Shown here: one piece after another, positions 43,058-54,799 of the stretch
How positions within the stretch are numbered: position 1 is the first letter of the stretch
How the letters are laid out: every line of letters begins with the position of its first letter
NCBI GenBank assembly: GCA_948144175.1
Contig: CANXME010002654.1
Span: forward strand, 248,001 to 312,000
Origin: Closterium sp. NIES-65
Taxonomy: Eukaryota > Streptophyta > Zygnematophyceae > Desmidiales > Closteriaceae
Length of the DNA stretch: 64,000 bases
Reading direction: 5' to 3'
The notes under the pieces: generated by a model
Database searches by the model: none
What the model saw: the letters and a program-made list of their open reading frames with translations, nothing else
What the model was told of the DNA's origin: nothing
Made by a program: the position numbers and the translations under genes

Positions 43058-43853
43058 TGTCAACGGGAGTGTTGTTTGGCCCTGTCCTAGCTTGGGCGGA
43101 GCCGACCACATGGTCGGATGTGCGGGGGTTGCAGTCGACCAGCAGCAGTGGGCACGGGGGCCATTGCAAAGGCGCCGAGCTGGAGGGCGCCTAGCTGGAG
43201 GGCGCCGAGCAGGAGGACGCCGTCCTGGACGCCTGGTTGGCGTCCTGGACGCTTGGACGGCGTCTTGGGAAGCTATACGCCGACCTGTCGACCGGGATAC
43301 CCTGGCGACGTGGGCAAGTGTCGCAAGGGTGAAGTCTACGAGGCCGACCTCGGGGGTGGTATCCCGAGGTCGACGTGGCTGGTGGGCGCAGTCGCTGGCG
43401 TGGAGTCTGTCAGGCGTCTGCGCTGTGCTCGTGACAAGGTGTGGAGCGCCAACCAGCTGCGCGCACTTGCGAAGCGGATGCACCGTTGTCCTACGGGTGC
43501 AACGCTATGCAGCGGACTTGCTGCAGCGTTGGCACACCGTGGACTTGCAACGTTGGCGAACCGCTACTCTGCAACGCTGGAGCGGTGCGAGCGCTGCTGC
43601 GCTGGAGCGCGGTCGACCATGCTGCGCTGGAGTTCGACCAGCAGCCTAGCTAGCTCTGATGTAGTCTGTGTTGCCAATGTTGTTGGAATCAATTGTTCTG
43701 AACTTTTCCTAGTGGAACTCTTGCCAACTTTCCCCGTGACCTAGCAAGTGTGTGCGCAGAAGGAAACGACTAAGGAACGAATGAACGCAGAGATGACACG
43801 AGCACCCGTGCCTAGCCTGCAGCCTAGCTCCCGTTGCTGAAGTTATCTCCGCA
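43058..43853 (+). repeat. B1 3' LTR (796 bp)
   Basis: Partner of 36591-37648, preceded by the purine tract GCAGGGGAG. It lacks most of the repeat array seen in the 5' LTR. Confidence 0.9.
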
Positions 43854-45063
43854 CGGTGCTCACCAGTGATGGGAAGGGCCGGCGCACGACGGAGGCGACT
43901 GCGGGGCCGCTACAGTGACAGGGCGGGGCCGTGACCGCGGCAGGGAGCTCCGCTGCCTGAGGGCGGGGCGACGACTGCGGCTAGGGGCGGCTGCTCCAGG
44001 GGCCAGGGGCGTCTGCAGGTGCGGCTGCTCTAGGGGCCAAGGGCGGCTGCTCCAGGGGCCAGGGGCAGTTGCTGCTGGGGCGGCTACTCCAGGGGCCAGG
44101 GGCGGCTGCTGCAAGGGCGGCTGCTCCAGGGGCCAGGGGCGGCTGCTGGTGGTGCAGGGGCGGCTCGCCCACTGCTGCAGGGGCGGGTCGTAGGGGCGGC
44201 GTCGCGAGCTGCTGCTGGTGCAGGGGCGGCTCGCGCGCTGCTGCAGGGGTGGGTTGCGCTGCTGCTGCAGGGGCGGCGTTGCGAGCTGCTGCTGGTGCAG
44301 GGGCGGCTCGCGCGCTGTTGCAGGGGCGGGTCGCGCGCTGCTGAAGGGGCGGCGTCCGAGCTGCTGCACGGGCGGGTCGCGCGCTGCTGCAGGGTCGGCG
44401 ACGGGGGGGGGGGGGGGGGGGGGGGAGCAGCGGGCGGGCCCCCTGAAGGCGCCGCGACGGGCGACGGGGGGAGCAGCGGGCGGGCCCCCTGAAGGCGCCG
44501 CGACGGGCAACGGGGGGGGGCAGTGGGCGGGCCCCATGAAGGCGCCGCGACGAGCAACGGGGGCAGGGGGGGGGGGGGGGAAGGGGGGACGCGCGGGTCC
44601 CGGCGGGCTGCAGCCGTCGGCGTGCGGCAGCCGCGGCGCGCGGGCGTCGGCCTACGGGCGGCGGCGGCCTACGGGCGGCGTGCGGGCGGCCTACGGGCTG
44701 CATAAGGGCAGCCTACAGGCGGCGTACGGGCGGCCTACAGGCGGCGGCGGCCTAGGGGCGACGGCGGGCGACGGGCAGCCTATGGGCGGCGGCCTACGTG
44801 CAAGCAGGTCGCGGGCGGCTTGAGGGGCCGCGCGAGGCCGGTACGAACTGCATGGGCGGCTAGCGGGCCACGTGCGCACGGGCAAAGGACGGCGTGCGGG
44901 CAGAACGAAGGGCGGGGCGCGCGAGGGTGCAGTAGCAGAAAAAGGCGCACGAGGGCGCACGTGCAGAGAATGGCGCACGAGGGCGCACGAGGGCGCTTCT
45001 AGCGGAATAGTGGGCCCGTAGTAGTAAGCGGTCCTAGGTGGCTAACCTAGGCTCATGATACCA
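43854..45063 (-). other. A3 GC-rich leader with several tandem arrays
   Basis: Right part of A3 between B1 and the 5' LTR. Arrays include GGGGCGGCTGCTCCAGGGGC units (about 43975-44160), GCAGGGGCGGCTCGCGCGCT units (about 44150-44400), a poly-G run (about 44404-44424), three roughly 60-bp GCGGGCCCCCTGAAGGCGCC units (44430-44570) and TACGGGCGGC decamers (44650-44790). No gene recognised; long open frames are compositional. Confidence 0.75.
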
Positions 45064-45193
45064 TGTCAGAATGAACAAGAGTGATTGAACAAGGAAAGAG
45101 TTGGGTACAAGTAGGAAACCCAAAACTTACTGTACCCCATAGTAACTACCCCACTACAGCCTTAACAAACTTTAGCAGATATAACATTTGACA
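45064..45193 (-). repeat. A3 5' LTR (130 bp)
   Basis: Partner of 31058-31187, followed by target-site copy AACTC. Confidence 0.94.
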
Positions 45194-45198
45194 AACTC

Positions 45199-46039
45199 GT
45201 TTAGGCTCTTGCAGCGTCCGACATGGCTTTTGAGGTTATTTTCAGAATCCCAGCCGGTTTGACAAGCCGCGGATCTTACGGCGGTAACAATGGAAGTGGC
45301 AAGTCCGCAGGATGCTTCGGATCTGAGCTGATTGCGTCACACGTGGACGTTTTTCTTACTGTTGCTCCTGACGAGGTTCTCTTATCTGTTTTCAACCGTT
45401 TGTTTCTGTCCCACCTGCCCAACTGCTTCCTACCATGCGCGGCATGTCAGGAGCAAGGAGGTCAAGTTGGGTTGAAATCAGTGGAGCAAGCGAATCGGAA
45501 GCAGCAAGTTCGTTTCATGGCTATTGGGCAGCAAGAATGACTTTCTCCTGACGTGACCGTTGCGCAAGCCAAGCTTAGCCCGGGTACAAATATCAATGTG
45601 GGGTCCATAAAAAAACCATTCCGAGATCGAAGGGATAAGGGCAAGGAGAAAGTTGAGCAATCCAGGAATTCTCCAACTCTTGCATCTGCAACTGCAGTTT
45701 CTAGTTCTCTTCCTCCTACTAATCCTGATGCTGCTTTTACCATCCAATCGGACCATATGGACTTTAGCAGAATGGAAGGTGAGGGGCACAAGCCGAAGAG
45801 AGGAGCTTTGATAGGGGTTGGCGGAACTGGGCAGAAGTGCCTTGATTCTGAATCTGAAAGATGCAAGGAAAAAGAAGATGAAGAAGAGGAAAATGTCGTG
45901 AGTGTGAAACTCTTCGTGAAGTCCGCCGTTCAGAAGTTAGAAGAGCAGTTAAAGGGTGTTGATGCATTGAACCGAGCACTTCAGAAGGAGTTGAGTGGAT
46001 TGGGACAGCTTGATGGGGCAAACGGGCAGGCAGCAGAGC
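45199..46039 (+). CDS. AT-richer segment, right half, with unrecognised coiled-coil ORFs
   Basis: Continues the sequence that A3 split at 31057. It holds two open frames in the same phase: 45223-45540 (106 codons from an ATG, MAFEVIFRIPAGLTSRGSYG...) and from 45541 into the B2 LTR. The second part has a basic stretch (KKPFRDRRDKGKEK), a Ser-rich low-complexity stretch, a run of acids (KEDEEEENVVSV) and a likely amphipathic coiled coil (SAVQKLEEQLKGVDALNRAL). The reading is cut by B2 at 46040. I do not recognise the family. It could be a split host gene, possibly with an intron between the two frames, or an old non-LTR element's ORF1. Confidence 0.4.
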
Positions 46040-46992
46040 TGCGGAGATAACTACTACAAGGGGAGCTAGACTACGGGCTAGGCACGGGTGCTCGTGTGAT
46101 CTCTGCGTTCATTGGTCCTTAGTCGTTTTCCTAGTGCACACACTGCTTGCTAATTCACGGGGCAAGTTGGCAAGAGTTTTACTAGAGAAAGTTGACAACA
46201 ATGGTACAAAGAAGTTGGCATGGCAAGACTACATCAAAGCTAGCATTCAGATCGGTCGACTGCCATGGTCGACTGCGTTCCAGCACGACTTGTCGACCGC
46301 GCTCCAGCAGTGCAAATTTGACGGCGTGCCAATGCTGCAAGTCGACGGCGTGCCAGCGTAGCTCTCGCAGTACAGCATCGCACCAGCTTCGCAGATGCTC
46401 GCAAATGATTGGTGTGTTGATTTTGTCACCTGCACAGCACACACACCAAGTCAACCTGGCGCTGACGACTACATTCGATCAGCCACGTCGACCTCGGGAT
46501 ACCACCACCGAGGTCGGACTTGCCAACTTCGCCTGGGCAACCGTCGCACTCCTCCGCAGAACCTCGTCACCCAGGTAACCTGGTTGACCGGGCAATCACG
46601 TCGACCACCTGCTCCCGTACGTGCCCGTCGACCTCCCAAGTCGACGGCCACCTCCAAGTCGAGCTCACCAGGTCAACCACGCCCCTTGTCGACCAGCTCC
46701 AGGTCGACGTGACTGCTGGTCGACCAGCTCCACGTCGACCAGCAGTCCTGGTCAGCCGACCACCGAAGTCGGCTTCCCCAAGTTGACGTCCTCCGCAGGT
46801 CGACATCCCAAGTCGACCTCCGTGAAGTCGGCGCCACCCTGAAGTCACCGCCCGTACAGTGGTCTCCGTGCAGGTCAACCTCTTCGTCAACCAGCTCGCC
46901 CATTGATGCAGGACGGCTGCTCCCCTCACACCCGACCACGAAGTCGGCTCCGCCCAAGCGAGGACGGGGCCAACACACAACTCCCGTTGACA
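46040..46992 (-). repeat. B2 3' LTR (953 bp)
   Basis: Homologous at both ends to the B1 LTRs (GGCACGGGTGCTCGTG near 46078 and ACTCCCGTTGACA at the right end) and rich in GTCGAC palindromes (about 46610-46820). It is flanked on the right by the polypurine tract complement CTCCCCTG. Confidence 0.88.
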
Positions 46993-47094
46993 CTCCCCTG
47001 CCGCGTTCACGCTTGGGCCCCCAGCCCACACGGCAGTACTCCTCGAAGAACAGCACGTTGTCCACCGCACCAACCATGCAAGAGGGCATGGCAC

Positions 47095-48601
47095 CTACTG
47101 CTGCACGTCGTCAACTTTGTCGCCCACGTCAACCAAACACACCTGGCCGATGGCAACGGAGCACCGGTTGAAGGCCGGATAGTGCAGCGCCTTCGTCATG
47201 AAGTCCGTCGGCTGCTCGGTGGTTGGGATGTACCTCAGCGAGAACTTCCCGTGCTTCACCATGTGCTTCAGCCAGGCCTGTCGCGCTCCATGTGCTTGAG
47301 GTTGCCCGTCAACCCCATGCCCTCGGTGACTGTGATGGCCGACTTGTTGTCCACCCGCAGGACGGTCGGCTTCCCAGCATCTAGCTGCTGGAATTCTGCA
47401 AGGAGGAAGCGAGGTCGCTGTCCCTCCTTGCCGGCTTCGGTGGCCGCCACGTACTCCGACTCGGTCGACGACAACGTCGCACACTTGATGCGCTGGCTCG
47501 ACCAGGAGATTGCGACCCCTCCATAGACGAACACGTAACCGCCCGTGCTCGCCCTGTTTTGGTTGTCACCGGCGTCGTCGGCGTCCACGTAGCCGACCAG
47601 CTCCAGCGACCCAGGTCCACCGCCGAACTCCAGGGTGGTGTCACGCGTGTTGGCGAGGTAGGCGAGGCAGCGGTCGACCTCGCGCCAGTGCTGGTCTCTT
47701 CTCACCGTGAGGCCGCTCCCCAGCTTGCTGGAGGCAAAGGCGATGTCCAGCCTCGTCGTCATCGCCGCGAACTGCAGCGAGCCGACCTTCTGCCGGTACT
47801 CCTCTTCCTGGCGCTCTTGCGCCTCCTCGTCGTCGAAGGTGAGCTCGGCGTAGGTGTCGACCAAGACCGGCGTCTTCGCGGTGCGCCCGGTCTGCTCCTC
47901 GTCGATGAAGCGCCTACGCAGCTTGTCGGCGTAGCCCTGCTGTTGCAGCCACAGCTTCCCCGCCAACCTGTCGTGGACGATCTCCAGCCCAAGGTACTTC
48001 TGCACCGGCGAGATCTCACGCAGCTCGAAGGTGGACTCCAGCAGCTCCTTTAGCATCTCGGTTCTGCTGCTGGCGGCGAGCAGGTCGTCGACGTAGACCA
48101 GCATCCAGCAGGCCACTCCGTCCTTGTCAAACTTGAAGTAGAGAGCCTCATCGACCTGGCTCTTCTTCCACCCGGCGTCGACCACCACGTCGTTGAGCGC
48201 CAAGTACCACAGCAGCGGCGAGTGCTTCAGCCCATACAGGCTCTTCAACAGCTTGCACACCCGGCTGGTTCCGTCGTTGAAGTAGTCCGGCTGAGACATG
48301 TAGAGCACCCGGTCGAGCTTGCTTTGTAGGAAGGCGTTCTTCATGTCGAGCTGCATCAGGTTGAGGTTGAGGACGGCGATGATGCTGAGTAAGATCCTCA
48401 ACATGACGTAGCTGCCCACCGGCGCGAACGTCTCGTCGTAGTCGGCACCGTACACCTGCGTGAAGCCCTTCACGACCAGCCTAGCCTTCTCGCGCTCGAC
48501 GGTCTTGTCGACGTGGTACTTCGTCGTCAACACCCACTGGTTCTTCATGATGTTGACCCCCGGCGGGCGTTCAACCAGCTCCCAAGTGCCCATGTTGATG
48601 A
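47095..48601 (-). pseudogene. B2 RNase H and most of RT
   Basis: Minus strand: MGTWELVERPPGVNIMKNQW, ARLVVKGFTQVYGADYDETF, LDMKNAFLQSKLDRVLYM, catalytic YVDDLLAASSRTEML, VQKYLGLEIVHDR, and RNase H with VDADDAGDNQNRASTGGYVF. The central stretch is open for over 400 codons. A4 interrupts just upstream. Confidence 0.93.
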
Positions 48602-48703
48602 TGAGAAAACTGAAACGAGAATGAAATGACTAAGTGAAAGTTGGGTACCCCATATGTGCTACCCCACCATAGCCTACAACAGCTATGTCATACAAATCTG
48701 ACA
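48602..48703 (-). repeat. A4 3' LTR (102 bp)
   Basis: Shorter version of 55777-55902. The missing block is bounded by GTAC on both sides, suggesting slippage at a short direct repeat. Followed by the conserved polypurine/3' block. Confidence 0.93.
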
Positions 48704-48917
48704 CACCCCCATAGGCAAAGTGGGGGAGAACAAGGGGTCACAAGACCAGTCAAGCAAAGCAAAGCAAAGCTGAGGGTGGATCACAAAGTCACCACACATT
48801 CCGAGCACAAGTTCAAGGCCAGACGGCCAGTTCACATGCAGGAGCACACATATATATATATCTAAAAGGCTAAACAAGCAAGAGCAGGAGTATATATATG
48901 TGACAGTACAAGTAAGG
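48704..48917 (-). other. A4 3' untranslated block and polypurine tract
   Basis: Conserved family-A block CACCCCCATAGGCAAAGTGG with its TGGGGG partner, then the GTGGATCACAAAGTCACCAC region and a TATATA run near 48848. Confidence 0.82.
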
Positions 48918-50800
48918 TCAAGAAGTGAGCAAGTGAGGCAAGACAGGCACAAGACCAAGCTGAGTACAGAAGCGGTGATGATCACAAGGCGCAAGAGCCT
49001 TAGTGAAGATATCAGCAGTGTTGGCCTCAGAGGCCACGTACACAAGTCGCAACTGACCACGCTGCTGCAGCTCACGAGCAAGAAAGTAGCGGAGAGCAAT
49101 GTGCTTCGTTCTGTGCTCCAGGCGCTGCTCCCGACACAAGGCCAGCATGGCCTTGTTGTCTACGTACAGCACCGGAGGAGAACGAGGCGGCTCTCCGAGG
49201 TCAGTCAACAAGTAGGCGAGCCAGCGTAGCTCCTGAGCAGCCATGGCTCCGGCGTCGATCTCAGCCTCACAACTGGAGCCGAGAACAGAAGACGAGCGAG
49301 TAGCCCGCCACAAAACAGACCGCTGCGTAGCTTGGTCGTCAGCCCAAGAAGCGTCTGCGTGCCCAGTGAGGACCACTGGACTCTGCCCTCCAAGCACTAG
49401 CCCCATGCCCGACGTACTGCACAAGTAGCGCAACACCCTCTTCGCTGCAGCCATGTGCTCCGGTCAGTGTCTCCCAGGAGCAACATAGCGTGCAAGAATG
49501 CTAAGAGGGTATGCAAGGTCAGGTCGTGTGCAGGTCATCAGGTACATGAGGCAGCCAACAAGCTCTGGGTACGGGCCACTCGACTCTACGGACTCATCCG
49601 AAGGCAGAGCTGAGAGCGAGTGGCGAGTAGACAGAGGAGTGGCCTGAGGCGAGGAGTACGTGAAGCCGAAGCGCTGAAGGACCTGCTGCACCATGTGTGA
49701 CTGAGTCAGGGTAATGTTACGGCGTGCTCTGTCCCGGGTGATCTGCAAGCCAAGGTAGCTGCGCAGTTCACCCAGGTCTGTGCACGTGTGTCTCTTCTGC
49801 AGCTCGGACTTCACGCAGGCGAGTCCAGCAGTGTCAGCAGTGGCAAAGACCAAGTCGTCGACGTACACGAGGATGTAGAACGGCGGCAAAGAGGTGTCGG
49901 TGCGTAGAAACAGCGACGGATCGGCAGTAGAGGGAGCAAACCCAAGAGCCGCAAGCGTAGTCCTCAGTGTGTCGTGCCACTCACGCGGTGCCTGGCGGAG
50001 ACCGTAGACTGGCCGTCGGAGGCTCCACTGGGTGCTAGGAGGGAAAGTCCCAGTGAAGCCAGGTGGGCGGCACAGCCAGATCTCCTCGTGCAGGCTACTC
50101 TGCAAGAAAGCAGTGCTGAAGTCAAGAGAGTGAAGCTCGTAGTCGCGCTGAGCGGCTATGTGCAGCAGCACCCAAAGAGTGGTCATCTTCGGGGTGGGAG
50201 AGAAGGTCTGAAAGTAGTCAACTCCCTGCCGCTGACTGAAGCCACGAGCCACATACCGCGCCTTGAAGACAGGTGGAGAACCTGGCGGCTGCTTCACCCT
50301 GAAGATCCACATGCCACTAACGATGTTCGCCCCAGGAGGGGGAACTGCGTCAACGTAGGTGCCTGTGGACTTCCAGGAAGCCATCTCTGCATCCATAGCT
50401 GCCTGCCACTGAGAGGAGTAGGGACCCTCTACGGCCTCCGCGTAAGAGCGCGGAGTCGGGATGTCAAGTGCATCCGGGTCTCCCTCAGGGGTAAGCCGTA
50501 CGGACACGAGATGAGGTGAAGCAGCCGCCAGACACTGGAACGCCTCCTGCTTGTCCTCAAGGACGTCTGTGCCAAGAGCACACTCACCCCCGACGGACGG
50601 AGGACAGACAGACGCAGACTCAGCAACGAGACTAGCAGCGTAGTCTAGACGACAGGGAGCAGCAAAGTCGACGAGCTCAGCAACAAGAGCAGACGCAGCA
50701 GTGGACTCAAAGGAGGGGTCACTGACGACAGTAGCAAGGAGACGCGTGACAGTAGGACTGGCAGCACGAAGCGAGTCCGACTCCGGGTCAGCAAGTGCAG
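48918..50800 (-). pseudogene. A4 reverse transcriptase and RNase H
   Basis: Minus strand RT: FKARYVARGFSQRQGVDYF, DFSTAFLQSSLHEEIWL, PVYGLRQAPREWHDTL and catalytic YVDDLVFATADTAGLACVK (about 49820-49870), then RNase H TGHADASWADDQATQRS and EANTADIFTKALAPCDH. Close to A1 and A3. Fossil with few breaks. Confidence 0.93.
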
Positions 50801-53480
50801 GAAGAGAGGACTCAGGAGAAGAAGGCAAAGGGGCACGCAGAGGAGCAGTGGACGGACGCAGAGACATCCGGTGCGTGCCAGGGACAGGAGGAGGACGCTG
50901 ACGCGAACCGCGACCACTAGCGCGAGCAGCACGAACAGGCGACGCAGGACAAGACGCAGGCTCACGTCGCTTAGCAAGACCTCCAGTAGGACCAGTGTAG
51001 GGAGAAGGAGCAGGCAGTGGGGAGGGCGGCGGTAACTGTGGCTGTGACTGGACAGGCGGTGGACACTCTAAGGGAGGAGGAAGACCAAGAACCTGCTGAA
51101 GGAGCGGAACGAAGTACGGCCGAGGCCGCGTGGCGACTCCAGACACAGCACGGACAGCACCAGCACCCTCAGCGGTAGCACCAACGCCAACAGCACCTCC
51201 AGCTGCAGTACCTCCAGCAGCACCCGCAGCAGGACCGCCGCCAGGACTGACAGCAGTAGCCTCAGCGCCAACACCCTCAGCAGCTCCAGCTCCAGTCGTA
51301 CCCGCAGGCCCAGTAGCTCCAGCACTCCCAGGACGAGTACCTCCGAGACCGGCGGTACCAGCACCCTCAGCGGCCGAAGAAGCTCCAGCTCCAGCAGTAC
51401 GCCTCCAGCGCCGGGCAAACCACTCGCGCAGCTCCTGTGGAGAGAGTGGCTCCCGCCGAGACGAAGCACCCGGAGAACCTCCAGGCCCAGCACCGTCAGA
51501 CGCCACACGAGCAAGTCCAGCGGCATCTGGCTCCGCACCTCCAGGCTCAGTAGCTCCAGACGTAGCACCCCCAGGCTCAGCGGCTCCTGACGTAGCACCC
51601 CCAGGCTCAGCACCCCCAGGTGTAGTACCCCCAGGCTCAGCACCCCAAGTCTCAGCACCCCCAGGCTCAGCACCCCCAATCTCAGCACCCCCAGGCTCAG
51701 CACCCCCTCACGCAACACCCCCAGAGTCAGCACCCCCAGGCTCAGCACCCGCAACAGTACCAGAGTCACCAGCAACCTCGACCGGCTCGACTGCGTCTAC
51801 CTCGGACACACCTGAAGGGGCAGGACCCTAAGGGGGGAGGGGGTCTACCGGGGGGGGACCTAGCACAAGGAAGAGCGGAGGCGGGGGAAGGGAAGGAGTG
51901 CGGTAGGGGAAGAGACGGTAGTAGGGTACCGACTCGTCATACGTGACGTCCTGGGAGGACAGAACACGTCGAGAGGAGGGGTGGTTGAACTGGCACCCTA
52001 GCGCGTCAAGGGGGATGCCAAGGAAGACACAAGGAGCAGCACGAGGGGACATCTTGTCCACAGACAAGTCGCGGACAAACGCCCGAGATCCCCAGACACG
52101 GAACGCAGACGCATCGCCAACCATCCCCGTCCACAGCAAAGCTAGGGAGGTCTTTGGCATGGAGACCCTGGGGTGAAGGTTGATCTGATGCGCCGCGTAC
52201 CGAACCGCAAACGGCCACAGAAAATGGGGGGCAGCCGCATGCATCATGGACGTACAGGCGACGTCCATGACCATGCCAATGCGGCGCTCAGCAATCCCAT
52301 TTTGCTGTGGAGAGTCCGGAAGCGTAAAGGTCTGGCGGGTGCCTCGCGCATGGCAGTAGGCTCGCAGAAGGCCAGAGTAGAACTCTCCGCCCCGGTCAGA
52401 GTGCAGACGCAGAACAGGAAAGTCCGAGCCGAAGCTCCTCCTGAGCTGGAGACGAGCTGCGCGGATCCAGTCGATCAACACCTCAGTGACATCACCCTTG
52501 CTGCGCAAGGGGAAGACTGTGGTGTAACGCGAGTAGTCGTCAACCACCAGCAGGAAGTAGCGCTCGTGATCCTGTCCACGGACGCGGGCCGGGCCCCACA
52601 CGTCCATGTGAAGCGTCTGCAACGGGGCCTCTGTCGGGGGAAACTGAGAGGAGTGAGGGGCAGCCCGTAGCCGCCCCTCGACACAGGGGACGCAGGAAGG
52701 ACCAGGCCCCGGAGGAAGGGGAGGGAGGGACAGGGGAAGACCAGAGACAAGGACACGGGAAGCCATGCCCCAGAGACGAGGCAGGGAGGGGTGACCAAGA
52801 CGGTGGTGCCACAGGAGAGTCTCGTGAGACAGGAGGCGACACGAGCAGGGGGCAGACTCAGGACCAGACCTGGAAGTTGCAGCAAACACCTGACCCGACG
52901 CAGCTACCTGGCCAGACGCAGGGACAGGTGGAGACCCAGTGGTCAGGGTGTAGAGGCTCGACCCCGGCCGACGCGTAAACGTGTTCAGGTGCTGGCCTGT
53001 GCGAGCGTCCGAGCACTGGGTCACCCGCTGACTCCCAGGAGTAAACTGGTGAACCCCCGCATCTTGCAGGTCAGCACCACTCACCAAGTTCGTAGAGAAC
53101 GAGGGGAGGTAAAGGCCAGACAAGGTGCCAGAGGGGGCCGCCGGACACGGGAGGACAGTGGAGAAGTGAGAGAGGACAGGACCCCCAGAGGGGTCTGCCA
53201 GGGAGACTGCAACCGGCCGACCAAGCGGCGTGAGTGTGGTGCGGTCTCGAAAGAAGGAGCAAGAAGCCCCTGAGTCAAGTGTGAAGGTGAGGGAGGCTGA
53301 AGCCGACGTGGTACCTGAGAGCGCAGACTCACCAGTACCTGAGGACGCAGACGCACTGGCACCTAGAGCAGCAGCCTCACCAGCACCTAGAGCAGTAGTC
53401 CCAATGCCCGGGTCGGGCGGGAAACACCGGTAACAGTCACCCTCATCACTAATAGTCACAGCATACATGGCAGCAAGGAT
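50801..53480 (-). pseudogene. A4 linker, integrase and protease
   Basis: Minus strand: protease TFTLDSGASCSFF (about 53245-53290), pre-integrase HHRLGHPSLPRLWGMAS (about 52770-52815), core LHMDVWGPARVRGQDHERYF (about 52560-52615), SDRGGEFYSGLLRAY (about 52360-52405), FLWPFAVRYAAHQINLHPRV (about 52165-52225), then the linker with 15-bp repeats (51530-51770). Confidence 0.92.
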
Positions 53481-54799
53481 AGCATCAAAGTCAAGATCAT
53501 AGATAGCTACACCCGCCCTAGACAGCTCTCCCTTGCGGGGGATCTCAGTAGCCTCCGGGAACTGCTGACGCCAAGCGTTCGTCAGGCGGCCAAAGCAGCG
53601 CTGGGTGGGGTGGGCACCCCCACACTGCTCACCCGCGCGGTCGCCAGTGCGAAGGACGTAGGTGCACGGACCAAAACCCCCACCACGCTGACGCTGCGTG
53701 TACCACTCACGGAGCTGCTGAGGGGGGGGGATGTCCTGAGAACGCTGCTGCTGCTGCTGCTGGCGCTGATCACCACCGGAGCTGCTCCGCTGCAAAGCGC
53801 CACCCCGACCAGCTCCACCTCCTCCACCACCGCCTCCTCCACCTCTTCACCACCGCCGCCTCCGCTCCCACCGCTACCGCCTCCGCCGCCTCCGCCTCCA
53901 CTGCTGCCACTGACACCTCCCCCCTTGCCACCACTGCCACTGCCACCCCCACTCCCTCCGCCGCCTCCACCGCCACCTCCACCACCCCCGCTAGCTCCAC
54001 CCGCGCCCTTGCCCCCCTTGCCCTTGCCAGAGCGGCGTCTCCCGCCAGGGTTAGACGCCGCACCGACCGACTCAAGACCAACGAGGTCGGCCGCAGCAGC
54101 AGAGGCGACTGAGGGCAAAAGGGGGGGAAGGGGAACACCCCTCAAAGATGGGGGTGCGAGGGTCACCACGAGAGGCTCCTACAGCGACTATGCTCTTCTC
54201 CGCTGCTAGGAGGGCCTTCTCTAGGAGGTCAACAGTGAGAGTGGTGGGACAGACTGAGAGGAAGTGGTCCCTGACTACACGAAGGGAGTCAGGGAGGCGG
54301 GTGACTATGTAATAGAGAGTGATGTACATGGGGGGGGGGTTCTTGGCGCAAAACTCAGCAGGAAGCGCAGCGCGGTAGCGAGTGTCACTAGTGCGGAGGT
54401 GCTAATGAGGTCAGCGACTGTGGGAAAGGCAGCAAGGTCAGGGAAGAGGTACGGTAGCATGAGGCGGCTCAGTGCAGCAGTGGCTGGGGAAGAGTAGCGC
54501 GCAACTACAGCGTCGTACAAGGTCTGAGCACTCTTGTACTGACTAAAGTGCGCGCGCTCAGTGGTAGGCAGGTGGCGACGCACAGCAAGACGTGCAGCAG
54601 CATCGCGCGTGGCCCACTTGGAGCGAACAGTGGCGTCAGCGTCAGCAGCAGGGGCAGGGGAGGCGCCAGAGGTGAGGTCAAAGAGGGAGAGACCGTCTGC
54701 CCTATCGCACTGTAGGAAAAGCTGCAGGTCATCTACCCAGACCTCAAAGTCAATGGCCCGACCCTCAGCGTCAAAAGCGAGAACACTGGGGGTAGCCAT
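53481..54799 (-). pseudogene. A4 gag
   Basis: The minus-strand gag N-terminus MATPSVLAFDAEGRAIDFEV (start near 54799) continues with VDDLQLFLQCDRADGLSLFD, RHLPTTERAHFSQYKSAQTL and YSSPATAALSRLMLPYLFPD, a copia capsid-like fold. A long poly-Gly region (53780-54010) follows, then the Cys/His motif GEQCGGAHPTQRC (about 53595-53650). Gag would form the particle. Fossil; not one continuous frame. Confidence 0.88.

Larger units (their letters stand above)
36591..43853 (+). mobile_element. Ty1/copia family B element B1
   Basis: LTRs 36591-37648 (1058 bp) and 43058-43853 (796 bp) both begin TGTCAACGGGAG and end TCTCCGCA. The flanks CAGTG (36586-36590) and CGGTG (43854-43858) are a 5-bp duplication with one mismatch. 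Parts: gag with a CCHC knuckle, protease, integrase (37770-40275), RT and RNase H (40276-42929), and a polypurine tract beside 43058. The LTRs are much longer than family A's and differ in length through internal repeats near 36715-37080. Outside the length change they differ by a few percent. Near-complete but broken, with a handful of breaks. Confidence 0.92.
31058..45193 (-). mobile_element. Ty1/copia family A element A3, with B1 nested inside
   Basis: LTRs of 130 bp (31058-31187 and 45064-45193) and the perfect duplication AACTC (31053-31057 and 45194-45198) fix the limits. Minus-strand parts are leader (43854-45063), gag tail (about 36100-36590), protease, integrase, linker, RT and RNase H (31418-36100), then the 3' block. 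No gag N-terminal domain recognised. The LTRs differ at about 8 of 130 bases, yet the protein-coding parts are unusually open, with only a few breaks. B1 (36591-43853) entered between gag tail and leader. Confidence 0.94.

Noticed and set aside
53610-54209. 199-codon plus-strand proline-rich open frame
   Set aside because: Antisense of the poly-Gly tract of A4 gag.
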